A stretch of 64,000 nt of DNA, taken from contig NZ_VOBG01000008.1 in assembly GCF_008369295.1 (NCBI RefSeq), forward strand, positions 161,842 through 225,841, in the 5' to 3' direction. The notes under the pieces were generated by a model. It made no database searches. It had not been told where the DNA came from and worked only from the letters and a program-made list of their open reading frames with translations. The translations under genes were made by a program, and so were the position numbers. Shown here one piece after another: positions 41,407 to 49,343 of this stretch; the first letter of the stretch is position 1; every line of letters begins with the position of its first letter. This DNA is from Pseudomonas sp. ANT_H4 (GTDB lineage Bacteria; Pseudomonadota; Gammaproteobacteria; Pseudomonadales; Pseudomonadaceae).

Positions 41407-41642
41407 GCGATCTACTCAACATGGAGTTAATCAACTCGCTGCCCCAGCCATTGTGGGTAAGCGAAGACGGCAAGGACTGGTGGTGGCCGGTGATCGAAAT
41501 CGACGTACAAACCGGCCTGATGCGAATTGACGTGTGCGGCCAGCAGCAGCGCTGCCACTTCGATGATTGGTCCTATGTGCGTGACGACGCCCAGGTGATT
41601 CATGACTGGGACAGCTTCTACCTTGAAGATGAATCGCCATGA
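41403..41642 (+). CDS. Trp-rich acidic protein (79 aa)
   Basis: Starts at GTG 41403, which overlaps the previous stop as GTGA. It contains GKDWWWPVIEIDVQTGLMRI and HFDDWSYVRDD. Acidic and beta-rich. It overlaps the next microprotein as ATGA. Function unknown. Confidence 0.7.
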   Translation: MSDLLNMELINSLPQPLWVSEDGKDWWWPVIEIDVQTGLMRIDVCGQQQRCHFDDWSYVRDDAQVIHDWDSFYLEDESP

Positions 41643-41758
41643 CCACCCGCCAACTCAAACGCCGCCACCTCATTTGGCGCGGCGCCGCAACCTCCCTCCT
41701 CGGCTGGTCCGGCTGGCTGGCTCTGATAGCCCTGGCCGATCTGATCGCACCGAAGTAA
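41639..41758 (+). CDS. Single-span membrane microprotein (39 aa)
   Basis: ATG 41639 overlaps the previous stop. It has a basic N-terminus (MTTRQLKRRHLIWRG) and one hydrophobic helix (LLGWSGWLALIALADLI), so it should be inner-membrane with the N-terminus inside. Function unknown. Confidence 0.62.
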   Translation: MTTRQLKRRHLIWRGAATSLLGWSGWLALIALADLIAPK

Positions 41759-41803
41759 CTCAACCAATTTCGAACGCTGCGTGCATCGCGGCAAGGAATC
41801 CTC

Positions 41804-42961
41804 ATGCTCGCAGAACAGCAAGTAATCACCATCGACGACATCAGCGCCGACAACGCGCCGGCCATTTACGTTGCCGGTGGCCTGGGCCAGTTCTTCGACG
41901 CGGTGAAGGCCGAAGTTACCGGCGAAGTGCCCGACCTGACCACCCGTAAGGGTCGCGAGCGTATCGCCTCCCTGGCCGCCACTGTCAGCAAATCGAAAGC
42001 AGCTGTTGAGAAGCCCGGGCGTGACTACCTGCGCCGCCTCAAGGAAATGCCAAAGGTGGTGGAAGCTGAGCTGCTCGACTTCGTGACCAAAATGGACAAC
42101 CTGCGCGATACCACCCGCCAGCCGCTGACGGAGTGGGAAGAGGCTGAACAGGCCCGCAAAGACAAGCACGTCGATGGCATCCAGGCCATGAAAGACTTTT
42201 TGATTTTCGAAGCTGCCCCGAGCGCCGCCCAGGTCGCCCAGATCATCGCCGACTTGGAGCTGATAGCGATCAACGACACCTGGGAAGAGTTCTTGGCCGA
42301 GGCCGCCCAGGTGAAGGATCAGACCCTGGCCAAGCTGCGCGGAATTCTGGCCGAGCGCACCCAGTACGAGGCTGAGCAGGCCGAACTGGTCAGGCAGCGC
42401 GCCGAAGCAGAAGCGCAGGCCCAGCGAGACCGCGATGCAGAGATTGCCCGGGTAGCGGCTGAGCAGGCACGAATTCAAGCCGAGCAACGGGCCCAGGCCG
42501 AGCGTGACGCAGCGGCGCGCCGCGAACAGGAGTTGCTGGACCAGGCCGCAGCAGCGCAGCGGGCAACCGAACAGGCCGCCCGTGATGCAGAGGCCGCCGC
42601 CGAACGCCAGCGCCTGCAACTGGAGCTGCAGGCGGAACAGGCAGAGCGCCATGCCGCCCAGGCCAAGGCCGACCAGTTGGCAGCCGAGCAGCGCGCCGAG
42701 CAGGAGCGTCTTGCCTCCATACGCCGCCAGGAAGAAGCCGTAGAGCGGGCTCGACTGGATGAGGTCGCCCGAGCCAACGCAGCGGCAGACGAAATCCTGC
42801 GCCAGCAACAGGCGCGCGAGGCGGACAAGGCCCACAAGGGCGCGATCTACAAAGCCGCCAAGGAAGCATTCATCCAGCACGGCATGACGGAAGAATGCGC
42901 GCGACTCGCTGTGAAGCTGGTTGCGAGCGGTCTCATCCCTTCCATGTCTATCCAATACTGA
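41804..42961 (+). CDS. Long coiled-coil protein next to the recombinase (385 aa)
   Basis: A 385-residue protein with a globular N-terminal region (AIYVAGGLGQFFDAVKAEV) and a long Ala/Glu/Gln/Arg coiled coil at about 185-345 (RQRAEAEAQAQRDRDAEIAR). The C-terminal domain ends LVASGLIPSMSIQY. Similar proteins precede ERF-type recombinases in many Pseudomonas and enteric phages. A structural or DNA-bridging role in recombination is inferred from that linkage. Confidence 0.8.
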   Translation: MLAEQQVITIDDISADNAPAIYVAGGLGQFFDAVKAEVTGEVPDLTTRKGRERIASLAATVSKSKAAVEKPGRDYLRRLKEMPKVVEAELLDFVTKMDNLRDTTRQPLTEWEEAEQARKDKHVDGIQAMKDFLIFEAAPSAAQVAQIIADLELIAINDTWEEFLAEAAQVKDQTLAKLRGILAERTQYEAEQAELVRQRAEAEAQAQRDRDAEIARVAAEQARIQAEQRAQAERDAAARREQELLDQAAAAQRATEQAARDAEAAAERQRLQLELQAEQAERHAAQAKADQLAAEQRAEQERLASIRRQEEAVERARLDEVARANAAADEILRQQQAREADKAHKGAIYKAAKEAFIQHGMTEECARLAVKLVASGLIPSMSIQY

Positions 42962-42968
42962 GGTCGCC

Positions 42969-43751
42969 ATGAGCAATTTAGCGTTGGCCGAACAGGCCGA
43001 AACCCAGCAGGTAGCCAACCCTGTGGCCACTAATGAATCTACTGCGATGCTGACAATGATTCAGCGCGCGGCGACTGACCCGGCATTTGATGCCGACAAG
43101 ATGCAGAAGATGATGGAGATGTACGAGCGCCATACGGATCGCACGGCAGCAGCAGCTTTCAATGCCGCAATGGTCCGCGCCCAGGCTCAGATTGGTCCGG
43201 TATTCCGCGACAAAATCAATACGCAAACCAGCAGCTCCTACGCGGCACTTGAATCGATCGATAAGAAGATATCCCCGGTTTACACCGCCTACGGCTTTTC
43301 CTTATCGTTCGGAACCGCCGATAGCTCGTTGGTAGGCCACATCCGCACCGTTTGCGACTGCATGCACGAAGGCGGCCACACCAAGCAGTATCACATCGAC
43401 CTTCCCATTGACTCCGTCGGCATCAAGGGCAGCGTGAATAAAACAGGTGTCCACGCAAGCGGATCGACCTTCAGCTACGCCCGCCGCTACCTGACGATGA
43501 TGATCTTCAACGTGGTAATGACCAATGAAGACGACGACGGACAAGGTGCGAACAGCCCTCAAGATCCTCCGCCAGAGCCAGTCATAACCGCAGGCCAGGC
43601 AGCCCAACTCGACGCACTTCTGAAAAAATGTACTCCGGCGCTACAAGAGAACTTCACCGCCAAATACGGCTGCGCAGCCAACGTTTACAAGTCTGAGTTT
43701 GACGCGGTGTCGGCCCGCATCACCAAGTCTGCCAATCGCCCTCAGGAGTAA
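42969..43751 (+). CDS. erf: ERF-family single-strand annealing protein
   Basis: A 260-residue ERF recombinase starting at ATG 42969 behind GAGG. Family signs are AAFNAAMVRAQAQIGPVFRD, YAALESIDKKISPVYTAYGF and SGSTFSYARRYLTMMIFNVV. It anneals homologous single strands during phage replication, working with the exonuclease encoded next. The C-terminal tail is a short helical domain after a proline linker. Confidence 0.93.
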   Translation: MSNLALAEQAETQQVANPVATNESTAMLTMIQRAATDPAFDADKMQKMMEMYERHTDRTAAAAFNAAMVRAQAQIGPVFRDKINTQTSSSYAALESIDKKISPVYTAYGFSLSFGTADSSLVGHIRTVCDCMHEGGHTKQYHIDLPIDSVGIKGSVNKTGVHASGSTFSYARRYLTMMIFNVVMTNEDDDGQGANSPQDPPPEPVITAGQAAQLDALLKKCTPALQENFTAKYGCAANVYKSEFDAVSARITKSANRPQE

Positions 43752-43754
43752 GTT

Positions 43755-44372
43755 ATGCAAATCATCACTGAGATTGAACAGGGATCGCCTGAGTGGCTGG
43801 CCCTGCGCCTGGGCATCGTCACCTGCTCCGAACTGGAATGCCTGCTGGTAAACGGTAAGGGCGAGTCAGGCTTCGGCGTCGGCGCCTTCACCTACATGAA
43901 CACACTAATCGGTGAGCGCATCACCGGCGAGGCGGCCGACCCATTCCAGGGTAATCGACACACTGAGCGCGGCCATGAGCTGGAAGCCGTCGCCCGCAAG
44001 CTCTACGAGGAGCGCGAGGAGGTTGAAACGACCCAGGTGGCAATCATCCTAAACCACGGCGCCGGCTACTCGCCAGACTCGCTTGTGGGGGCGAAAGGTC
44101 TGACGGAAATCAAAACCAAGCTCCCGAAATTCCAGGTCGAAGTGATCCTTTCAGGCGAAATCCCCAAGGAGCACGTAGCTCAGTGCCAGGGCGGTCTGTG
44201 GGTCTCCGAGCGCGAGTGGATCGACTTTGTTTGCTACTGGCCAGGAATGCCGCTTTTCATCAAGCGTGCATATCGCGACGAGGCAATGATCCGCAAGCTG
44301 ACTGAGCGGGTTAAGACCTTCTACGAAATCCTCGATGAGCGCATGAACCAAGTCCTGGGGATCGCAGCATGA
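43755..44372 (+). CDS. YqaJ/lambda-Exo-family 5'-3' exonuclease
   Basis: A 205-residue YqaJ viral recombinase. Motifs: EQGSPEWLALRLGIVTCSE, the RGHELE (motif with the metal-binding Glu), and YSPDSLVG...LTEIKTKLP, giving the D-x(n)-ExK active site of the PD-(D/E)XK fold. It should resect dsDNA ends to give ssDNA for ERF. Four bases separate it from erf. Confidence 0.93.
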   Translation: MQIITEIEQGSPEWLALRLGIVTCSELECLLVNGKGESGFGVGAFTYMNTLIGERITGEAADPFQGNRHTERGHELEAVARKLYEEREEVETTQVAIILNHGAGYSPDSLVGAKGLTEIKTKLPKFQVEVILSGEIPKEHVAQCQGGLWVSEREWIDFVCYWPGMPLFIKRAYRDEAMIRKLTERVKTFYEILDERMNQVLGIAA

Positions 44373-44962
44373 TCAGCAACCACCTCAGCATGGTCGAGGC
44401 ACTGCGCCCGGCCTCGGATGCACTGGCGGCCCAGGTCGCCAAGTACCTGGCCCATGGCGGCCAGATCGAAGAAGCGGCGCCCATCGGCTATAAGCCCAAG
44501 CCCATCACCTACAGCAACCAGATGCCGCCGACGCCCAAGCCGTTTGTTCGGCGGAAGGTTGAGGCGGCTCCGCTGCCCTTGGCGAGATCCGATGTCCGTG
44601 ACCAGGAGCGCCTGAAGCTGGTTGAACGCGTTCGGAGCCTGGCCGCCAATCACCCAAAGGTTGAGGTCGCGGCAGAACTCGGCATCGACCGGCGAACGGT
44701 CTCCAAGATCGGCAAAGAGTTCGGGATCACCTTCAGAGCTCCAACTCGTGGCGGCACCGGGAATCTGGTGCCAAAACAGGTGGATGAAGCCAAGGATACG
44801 CAACTCGCCGAACGGATCAGGGCATTCATGGAGTTGGGTATTACCCGCCGGCAGTGCTGCGGCAAGCTCGCAATCGGCTATAAGGCCTTCGAGAGGATTA
44901 TCGCGGCGCACGGGATCGACTATCCAAAGCTGGTTCGGAGAGCAGCTCGATGCGTCGCATAG
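44369..44962 (+). CDS. Helix-turn-helix protein after the recombination genes (197 aa)
   Basis: ATG 44369 overlaps the exonuclease stop. The middle carries two HTH-like stretches (VEVAAELGIDRRTVSKIGKE and GITRRQCCGKLAIGYKAFER). The linker between residues 45 and 75 is proline-rich. It resembles early regulatory proteins of phages; target unknown. Confidence 0.7.
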   Translation: MISNHLSMVEALRPASDALAAQVAKYLAHGGQIEEAAPIGYKPKPITYSNQMPPTPKPFVRRKVEAAPLPLARSDVRDQERLKLVERVRSLAANHPKVEVAAELGIDRRTVSKIGKEFGITFRAPTRGGTGNLVPKQVDEAKDTQLAERIRAFMELGITRRQCCGKLAIGYKAFERIIAAHGIDYPKLVRRAARCVA

Positions 44963-45031
44963 CCCGCATCCAGCAACGCAAACGTCAAACCTGGCTGGCA
45001 CTGCAGGCCAGCGGAATAGAAGAGGTAGGCC

Positions 45032-45520
45032 ATGGCTGCCGAACAGAAGGAGCGCACAGCCAAGCTTGCCGAGAAACGGCAAGAACTGGGCGAGCAGGAA
45101 TTGCGGCACACGGTCCCGTACGGAACCCAGCTGATGCTTGCAGAGCTGATGCTCTGGCATGAGATTCGAGAAATTGGCGAGGCGGTGCAGCTGCTGGTGA
45201 TCAATGGCAATGCCGAGGATCTGCCGCCAGCCCCGCCGAAGGTCAAAGGACCGTCCGACATCATCCGCCACTACTTCCGCCAGGGAATGCGTGACCGGCT
45301 GGAAGCGCTCACCGCCGAACTGGGCGAGACGAAGGACCGGGCGACCATCCGGCGGCTGATCGCGCACGCCCACTCGCTGGGCGCCGAGAAGTCCGCCCCG
45401 CTCTTCGAAATTAAGCGCCACGGTTTTGAGATAACTGAAAACGTGGCGCGCAAATTACGGCAAGCAGGATTTGCCGAATCGCTCCAAATGAACGCCGAAG
45501 ACGACGGCGACAACGCCTGA
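45032..45520 (+). CDS. Hypothetical helical protein (162 aa)
   Basis: Starts at ATG 45032 behind GAGGTAGG. N-terminal charged helix (KLAEKRQELGEQELR), then LMLAELMLWHEIREIGEAVQ and a basic patch. Its coding sequence at 45415-45449 contains the second copy of the long dyad. No family is recognised. Confidence 0.68.
   Translation: MAAEQKERTAKLAEKRQELGEQELRHTVPYGTQLMLAELMLWHEIREIGEAVQLLVINGNAEDLPPAPPKVKGPSDIIRHYFRQGMRDRLEALTAELGETKDRATIRRLIAHAHSLGAEKSAPLFEIKRHGFEITENVARKLRQAGFAESLQMNAEDDGDNA
45415..45449. repeat. Long dyad element, copy 2 (inside a gene)
   Basis: GCGCCACGGTTTT - 10 bases - AAAACGTGGCGC. It matches the intergenic element at 32380-32413 apart from one extra G and the spacer, and keeps the same spacer length. 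The similarity continues into GCAAATT(A/G)CGG on one side. Confidence 0.72.
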
Positions 45521-45605
45521 TCCAGCTCCATGCCGGTCACCCGTAATACCCCAAATCAACGAATCACGCCAGCCGGCGAGGCAGGCGCGCACCTGGAGGC
45601 ATGAA

Positions 45606-45808
45606 ATGTCTACCCCCCCCGCATCAAGCGGATCGACCTGTCGCGCCCACGCATTCGTCGGCGCGTACTGCGAGCCCTGAAAAAGAGCTATCACCTAACT
45701 GGCGGGCCGATCACCAGGGCCTGGCTATGCACGCCTGGAACCCTGACGTTCAGCCTGGGCCAATGGCGCGGCTACTACGACGACAAGAACGAATGGGTGG
45801 CCCTATGA
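45606..45808 (+). pseudogene. Small gene interrupted at an 8-C tract
   Basis: ATG 45606 lies seven bases after GGAGG but leads to an early stop after 18 codons. After the C-tract at 45613-45620 another frame reads RIKRIDLSRPRIRRRVLRAL, then GPITRAWLCTPGTLTFSLGQ and WRGYYDDKNEWVAL, and its stop overlaps the next gene as ATGA. One more C would join them into a 67-residue protein. It is either a real frameshift, slippage-controlled, or a sequencing error. The remaining protein is basic then acidic, of unknown function. Confidence 0.65.
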
Positions 45809-45996
45809 CCCCTCATGAGTTCATTGAAAAGAACGTCCATGAGGAGCTGATAAAGCAGGGATTCCAAGCCGGTATCTGCTTCTCGGTCTCCCGCAACGCC
45901 GTTGATTACTACCGACAGCGAAGCATGTTCAAGAAGAACGTCATTGCGGATGTGCTGAGTTGGTCAAAGAAGCAGGCCAAGGAGCTGTCGCGGTAA
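45805..45996 (+). CDS. Small helical protein (63 aa)
   Basis: ATG 45805 overlaps the stop of the frameshifted gene. MTPHEFIEKNVHEELIKQGF, then CFSVSRNAVDYYRQRSMFKK. Mostly helical and basic at the C-terminus. It ends one base from the convergent gene at 45997. Function unknown. Confidence 0.7.
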   Translation: MTPHEFIEKNVHEELIKQGFQAGICFSVSRNAVDYYRQRSMFKKNVIADVLSWSKKQAKELSR

Positions 45997-46230
45997 CTAA
46001 GCTGAGCGCCCAGCAATAAGCACGGCTCCAACTTCACGCCCAGCCTTCTGCGCCAGGGCGCGATCGACATACGTGCGATCTCCAGCAACCACCGGCACCA
46101 CGACCTCACCACCACGCTTTATCTCGACGTTGATGCGCCAGGTCTCCCGGCCTTCCTCGTCCTTGTCGCACTCCATGTAGTTCCAGACCTGAAACCCTTC
46201 AATTTCGTCATAAATATCGTGCTTGGTCAT
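45997..46230 (-). CDS. Lone minus-strand gene in the early plus-strand block (77 aa)
   Basis: ATG 46230 follows AGGACC, and a TATAAAT lies about 20 bases upstream on the minus strand, so it may have its own promoter. The protein reads MTKHDIYDEIEGFQVWNYM, RINVEIKRGGEVVVPVV and DRALAQKAGREVGAVLIAGR. It has no recognised family. Its orientation sets it apart from 60 neighbouring early genes and suggests a separately controlled accessory gene. Confidence 0.68.
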   Translation of the reverse strand: MTKHDIYDEIEGFQVWNYMECDKDEEGRETWRINVEIKRGGEVVVPVVAGDRTYVDRALAQKAGREVGAVLIAGRSA

Positions 46231-46302
46231 GGTCCTGCCTATTTATAGGAAGGGGCCATCCTAGCACTCCACCGCCGGGCATGGCCCGGCAAGGAAATAA
46301 CT

Positions 46303-46770
46303 GTGTCCGAAGTAATGCGATGGAAGCTGAAAGGCTTTATTCCGGGAGTAGAAGGCGTTTCGAAAGCACTGTTCCAGCCTTGGGTTGTTCCGGCGGAAGA
46401 CTTCGACCAGGTCACCGTCGAGCGTGACGCCCTGAAAACGTCGCTCGGCGCAGTGACATTCAATCTCGACAAGACCGACAAGATTGCACTTGCCCTGCAA
46501 CAGCGCCTGACCGCAGCGGATGAGCGGGTGGATGTGCTGGATGGGTTGATTGGCGAAGTGCTAGACGCTGTGGGGCGTGAGCCCCTGGACTTGGACGCTG
46601 TACTGAGGTTGCGTGCCCGTATGCGCGCCGCACTCAAGCCAGCAGAGGTCGGCGCCGACTCCTGCGAGTTCTGCAAGGGCTGGGGGTTTCGTTCCAATCC
46701 AGATGGCGCCGACGAAGGATGTGGCGCGTGCAACGGCACGGGAAAAGAGCCATCGGATGACCAGCAATGA
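46303..46770 (+). CDS. Protein with DnaJ-type zinc finger end (155 aa)
   Basis: Starts at GTG 46303 behind AAGGAAA. The middle is helical (QVTVERDALKTSLGAV, LALQQRLTAADERVDVLDGL). The C-terminus has CEFCKGWGF...CGACNGTG, resembling a DnaJ central-domain zinc motif. Similar early phage proteins exist; function unknown. Confidence 0.75.
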   Translation: MSEVMRWKLKGFIPGVEGVSKALFQPWVVPAEDFDQVTVERDALKTSLGAVTFNLDKTDKIALALQQRLTAADERVDVLDGLIGEVLDAVGREPLDLDAVLRLRARMRAALKPAEVGADSCEFCKGWGFRSNPDGADEGCGACNGTGKEPSDDQQ

Positions 46771-46829
46771 AATCCCAACTCCCCGCCTACTGCTGGTGCC
46801 TGCTGGCACTGGCACAACTGATTTGCTGA
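46767..46829 (+). CDS. Hydrophobic micro-ORF (20 aa)
   Basis: ATG 46767 overlaps the preceding stop as ATGA. It encodes MKSQLPAYCWCLLALAQLIC. The stop lies eight bases from the next start. Possibly only a coupling leader. Confidence 0.4.
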   Translation: MKSQLPAYCWCLLALAQLIC

Positions 46830-46837
46830 GGTGATTT

Positions 46838-47077
46838 ATGCGGAACATCCAAACCCGCGAAGGCTATGACCTGTGGGACAAAGTACACGAACTGCCACGC
46901 TTCAACTTCTGGCGGGGCGGTGAGGATGAAAAAGGCAGTGTAATCCGCGTGCCGGAAAAGCATGGCAACTGGGTCAGCTTCAACGACCTGACAGCCTTGG
47001 CCGACCAGTACCAGGACGAGATCAATAGCCTGCGTGAGCGTCTTGCGCGCCTTGAACTGAAATCGGTGAAGCCATGA
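46838..47077 (+). CDS. Hypothetical early protein (79 aa)
   Basis: Starts at ATG 46838 behind GAGGTG. MRNIQTREGYDLWDKVHELP, VIRVPEKHGNWVSFNDL and a C-terminal helix with a leucine-type heptad (INSLRERLARLEL). Stop overlaps the next gene. Function unknown. Confidence 0.7.
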   Translation: MRNIQTREGYDLWDKVHELPRFNFWRGGEDEKGSVIRVPEKHGNWVSFNDLTALADQYQDEINSLRERLARLELKSVKP

Positions 47078-47592
47078 CCACCAACCAAACGATTGACGGC
47101 GTGCCGCGTGCGCGCATTCAAGAAATTATCTCTGATATCGAAAGGGGTGGACGGCTTACTGCCGTTGAAAAGCTGCGCGCCCTGATGGATGCGCCTGTGT
47201 GCGGCGCCTGCAATGGCAGCGGATGGATCGACAATCTCAGGCCTGTCGGCACGCAGGCCATGAACTGCCCAGACTGCAAGCCGGCCGCTCAGATCACCAA
47301 CGCTCAGAGCCGAGCAGCAGACTACAAAGAGCAGCAGGCATTCAATGACTGGGCCTGGAACAAAGAAGGCGAAGCGGTAGGCCGCATGGATGGGCAGGCA
47401 GCAGCAATTGAAGCATGGCACGCACGGGCCAAACTGGCCGAGCAGCCCGCGCCGGTAGCGGTGGTGCTGCCAGGCGAAAAGCCAGAGGCCCGCGCATGGG
47501 GTCATGACATGGGCGGAAACTACGCTGAAGGCCATGCAGATGGCTGGAACGCCTGCCTCGACGAGCTGAAACGCCTCAACCCCTCTCTGTAA
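47074..47592 (+). CDS. Hypothetical early protein with zinc knuckle (172 aa)
   Basis: ATG 47074 overlaps the preceding stop. CGACNGSGWIDN and CPDC give a DnaJ-like zinc site in the middle, and the C-terminus is helical (HADGWNACLDELKRL). The zinc site recalls that in 46303-46770 (CGACNGTG), so the two may be related. Confidence 0.72.
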   Translation: MTTNQTIDGVPRARIQEIISDIERGGRLTAVEKLRALMDAPVCGACNGSGWIDNLRPVGTQAMNCPDCKPAAQITNAQSRAADYKEQQAFNDWAWNKEGEAVGRMDGQAAAIEAWHARAKLAEQPAPVAVVLPGEKPEARAWGHDMGGNYAEGHADGWNACLDELKRLNPSL

Positions 47593-47638
47593 CCCCTCCC
47601 CCTTCAAAGTCAGCCGCTATAGCGGCAAGGACGAAGTC

Positions 47639-47965
47639 ATGCCTGAAGAAATCAAACTGATCCAGCCTGTCCCAGTCGTTCGCAATGCCGAGGGCATGTT
47701 CTGGCACCCCAATCTCCCATCGTTCGAAGAGGGAGACGGAGAAAAGAGCAAGCAGTGGATCGCTGATCAGGGTCTGGTCGTGAAGACTGCGAGCATCGAG
47801 TACGCCGAAGAGGCGATCGCTGATCGTTATTTTGAATCGGGCGACCCTGATTGCAGTTACTGGGAACCGGCAAAGCCTGATGGTGACGGCTGGTTCTGCC
47901 TTTCGATTGGTGACACTGACGATGGCCCGGTCTGCTGGTGGGCACGCCGCGAGGTGACACCATGA
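47639..47965 (+). CDS. Hypothetical acidic protein (108 aa)
   Basis: Starts at ATG 47639. It contains GMFWHPNLPSFEEGDGEKSK, then CSYWEPAKPDGDGWFCLSIG and ends WWARREVTP. It resembles small acidic early proteins of Pseudomonas phages. Function unknown. Stop overlaps the next start. Confidence 0.7.
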   Translation: MPEEIKLIQPVPVVRNAEGMFWHPNLPSFEEGDGEKSKQWIADQGLVVKTASIEYAEEAIADRYFESGDPDCSYWEPAKPDGDGWFCLSIGDTDDGPVCWWARREVTP

Positions 47966-48180
47966 AGGGCCCAAGCGGAGTAATGAACGGTCGAATCGCG
48001 CTTGATACGCGGGTACTGAACTACCTGCGCGCTCATCAAGGCTCTACAGCCTGGGCTATGCACGGCTCAGTAGGTGCAACCCGCGAGGAGGTCAGCAAAG
48101 CGTGCCAGCGCCTAAAGCGCAAAGGCCTCGTGAAAACTTCAGAGACGCAAACGACCTACTGGCAGGCGGTGACGCCATGA
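47962..48180 (+). CDS. Winged-helix protein (72 aa)
   Basis: ATG 47962 overlaps the previous stop. It encodes a likely MarR-like or winged helix-turn-helix unit (VLNYLRAHQGSTAWAMHGSV, TREEVSKACQRLKRKGLV, TSETQTTYWQAV). Probably a small DNA-binding regulator of the early operon. Confidence 0.75.
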   Translation: MKGPSGVMNGRIALDTRVLNYLRAHQGSTAWAMHGSVGATREEVSKACQRLKRKGLVKTSETQTTYWQAVTP

Positions 48181-48233
48181 TCGCCACCCTCTGGTTCGCC
48201 TACGTGTTCATCTACAAGGGGCCAAGGCCATGA
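48177..48233 (+). CDS. Micro-ORF before the methyltransferase (18 aa)
   Basis: ATG 48177 and its stop overlap both neighbours as ATGA. It encodes MIATLWFAYVFIYKGPRP, a short hydrophobic peptide. It may only couple translation. Confidence 0.45.
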   Translation: MIATLWFAYVFIYKGPRP

Positions 48234-49294
48234 AACAGCATCGCGTTTTGATCGGCGACTGCATTGAGTCGATGCGGACGCTGCCAGACCAATCAGTGAG
48301 CACCTGTGTCACGTCTCCGCCCTACTACGGCCTGCGCGATTACGGCATGGCCGGTCAGATCGGCCTTGAGGAAACTCCTGCGGAATTCGTGGCGCGCCTG
48401 GTGGACGTATTTCGGGAGGTCCGACGGGTGTTGCGCGATGATGGCACGGCATGGGTGAACATGGGCGATAGCTATGCCAATGGGGGCAGGACTACTCGCG
48501 GCGCAGATGAAAAGCTGGACGCTCGCACAATGAGCGTTCGCCCTCGAGATCCGGCCGGCATCAAGCCGAAAGACCTCATGGGCATCCCCTGGCGCCTCGC
48601 CTTCGCCCTTCAAGATGATGGCTGGTACCTGCGCCAAGACATCATTTGGCACAAGCCGAATCCGATGCCTGAATCCATCAGGGACCGGTGCACAAAGGCG
48701 CACGAGTACCTGTTTCTCTTGAGCAAGTCACCACGCTATTACTATGACCAGGATGCGATCAAGGAGCCTGTAGCGCTGAGTTCGATCACACGAATGGCTC
48801 AGGATATCGAGCAACAGCGAGGCAGTGATCGAGTGCCCGGAAAGTCGAACGGCCCAATGAAAGCTGTGCGCAGCAAGCGGGATAGTTTCAAGCGCGATGA
48901 TTCAAAGCGAGAGCAAGCTATCCCTGGGCAATCACTGGGAACACACCGGCCAGATCGAGAGGAAAGCGCCTGGCCCTTGGACACTCGAAACAAGCGCAGT
49001 GTGTGGACGGTGCCGACGCAAGGTTTCAAGGGTGCGCACTTCGCCACTTTCCCGCCTGACCTGATCAGACCTTGCATTCTGGCCGGCGCACCACTGGGCG
49101 GCGTCGTGCTTGACCCGTTCGGCGGTGCCGGTACGACGGCGGTGGTCGCCATGCAAGAAGGCCGAAAATCGATCCTGTGCGAACTGAACCCGGAATATGC
49201 CGCAATGGCTGAACGCCGGATCGCGGCCGCCTGGCTCGACGGCGCGGCGCAGATGGATGTCTTCCGCGACACAGTGCAACACCCAGCAGCCTAA
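48230..49294 (+). CDS. Orphan DNA methyltransferase (beta class, N4-cytosine/N6-adenine)
   Basis: A 354-residue methyltransferase with motif IV TSPPYYG at 28-34 and the AdoMet-binding motif FGGAGTT near residue 305, so motif order is beta class. The target-recognition part is in between (about 165-275). SPPY suggests N4-cytosine or N6-adenine methylation. No restriction enzyme is nearby, so it probably protects phage DNA from host restriction or alters expression. Coupled by ATGA to the micro-ORF. Confidence 0.9.
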   Translation: MKQHRVLIGDCIESMRTLPDQSVSTCVTSPPYYGLRDYGMAGQIGLEETPAEFVARLVDVFREVRRVLRDDGTAWVNMGDSYANGGRTTRGADEKLDARTMSVRPRDPAGIKPKDLMGIPWRLAFALQDDGWYLRQDIIWHKPNPMPESIRDRCTKAHEYLFLLSKSPRYYYDQDAIKEPVALSSITRMAQDIEQQRGSDRVPGKSNGPMKAVRSKRDSFKRDDSKREQAIPGQSLGTHRPDREESAWPLDTRNKRSVWTVPTQGFKGAHFATFPPDLIRPCILAGAPLGGVVLDPFGGAGTTAVVAMQEGRKSILCELNPEYAAMAERRIAAAWLDGAAQMDVFRDTVQHPAA

Positions 49295-49343
49295 CCCCAA
49301 TCCCCCTACATGCCTGCCGGTGAGCGGCGGGCGAGGTATTCCT

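Noticed and set aside
41618..43030. Minus-strand frame of 470 codons
   Set aside because: Antisense of the coiled-coil gene at 41804; Leu/Gly/Cys repeats are the mirror of Ala/Glu/Gln codons.
44950..45162. Plus-strand frame of 70 codons between two early genes
   Set aside because: Most of it overlaps the 45032 gene in another frame and becomes low quality there.
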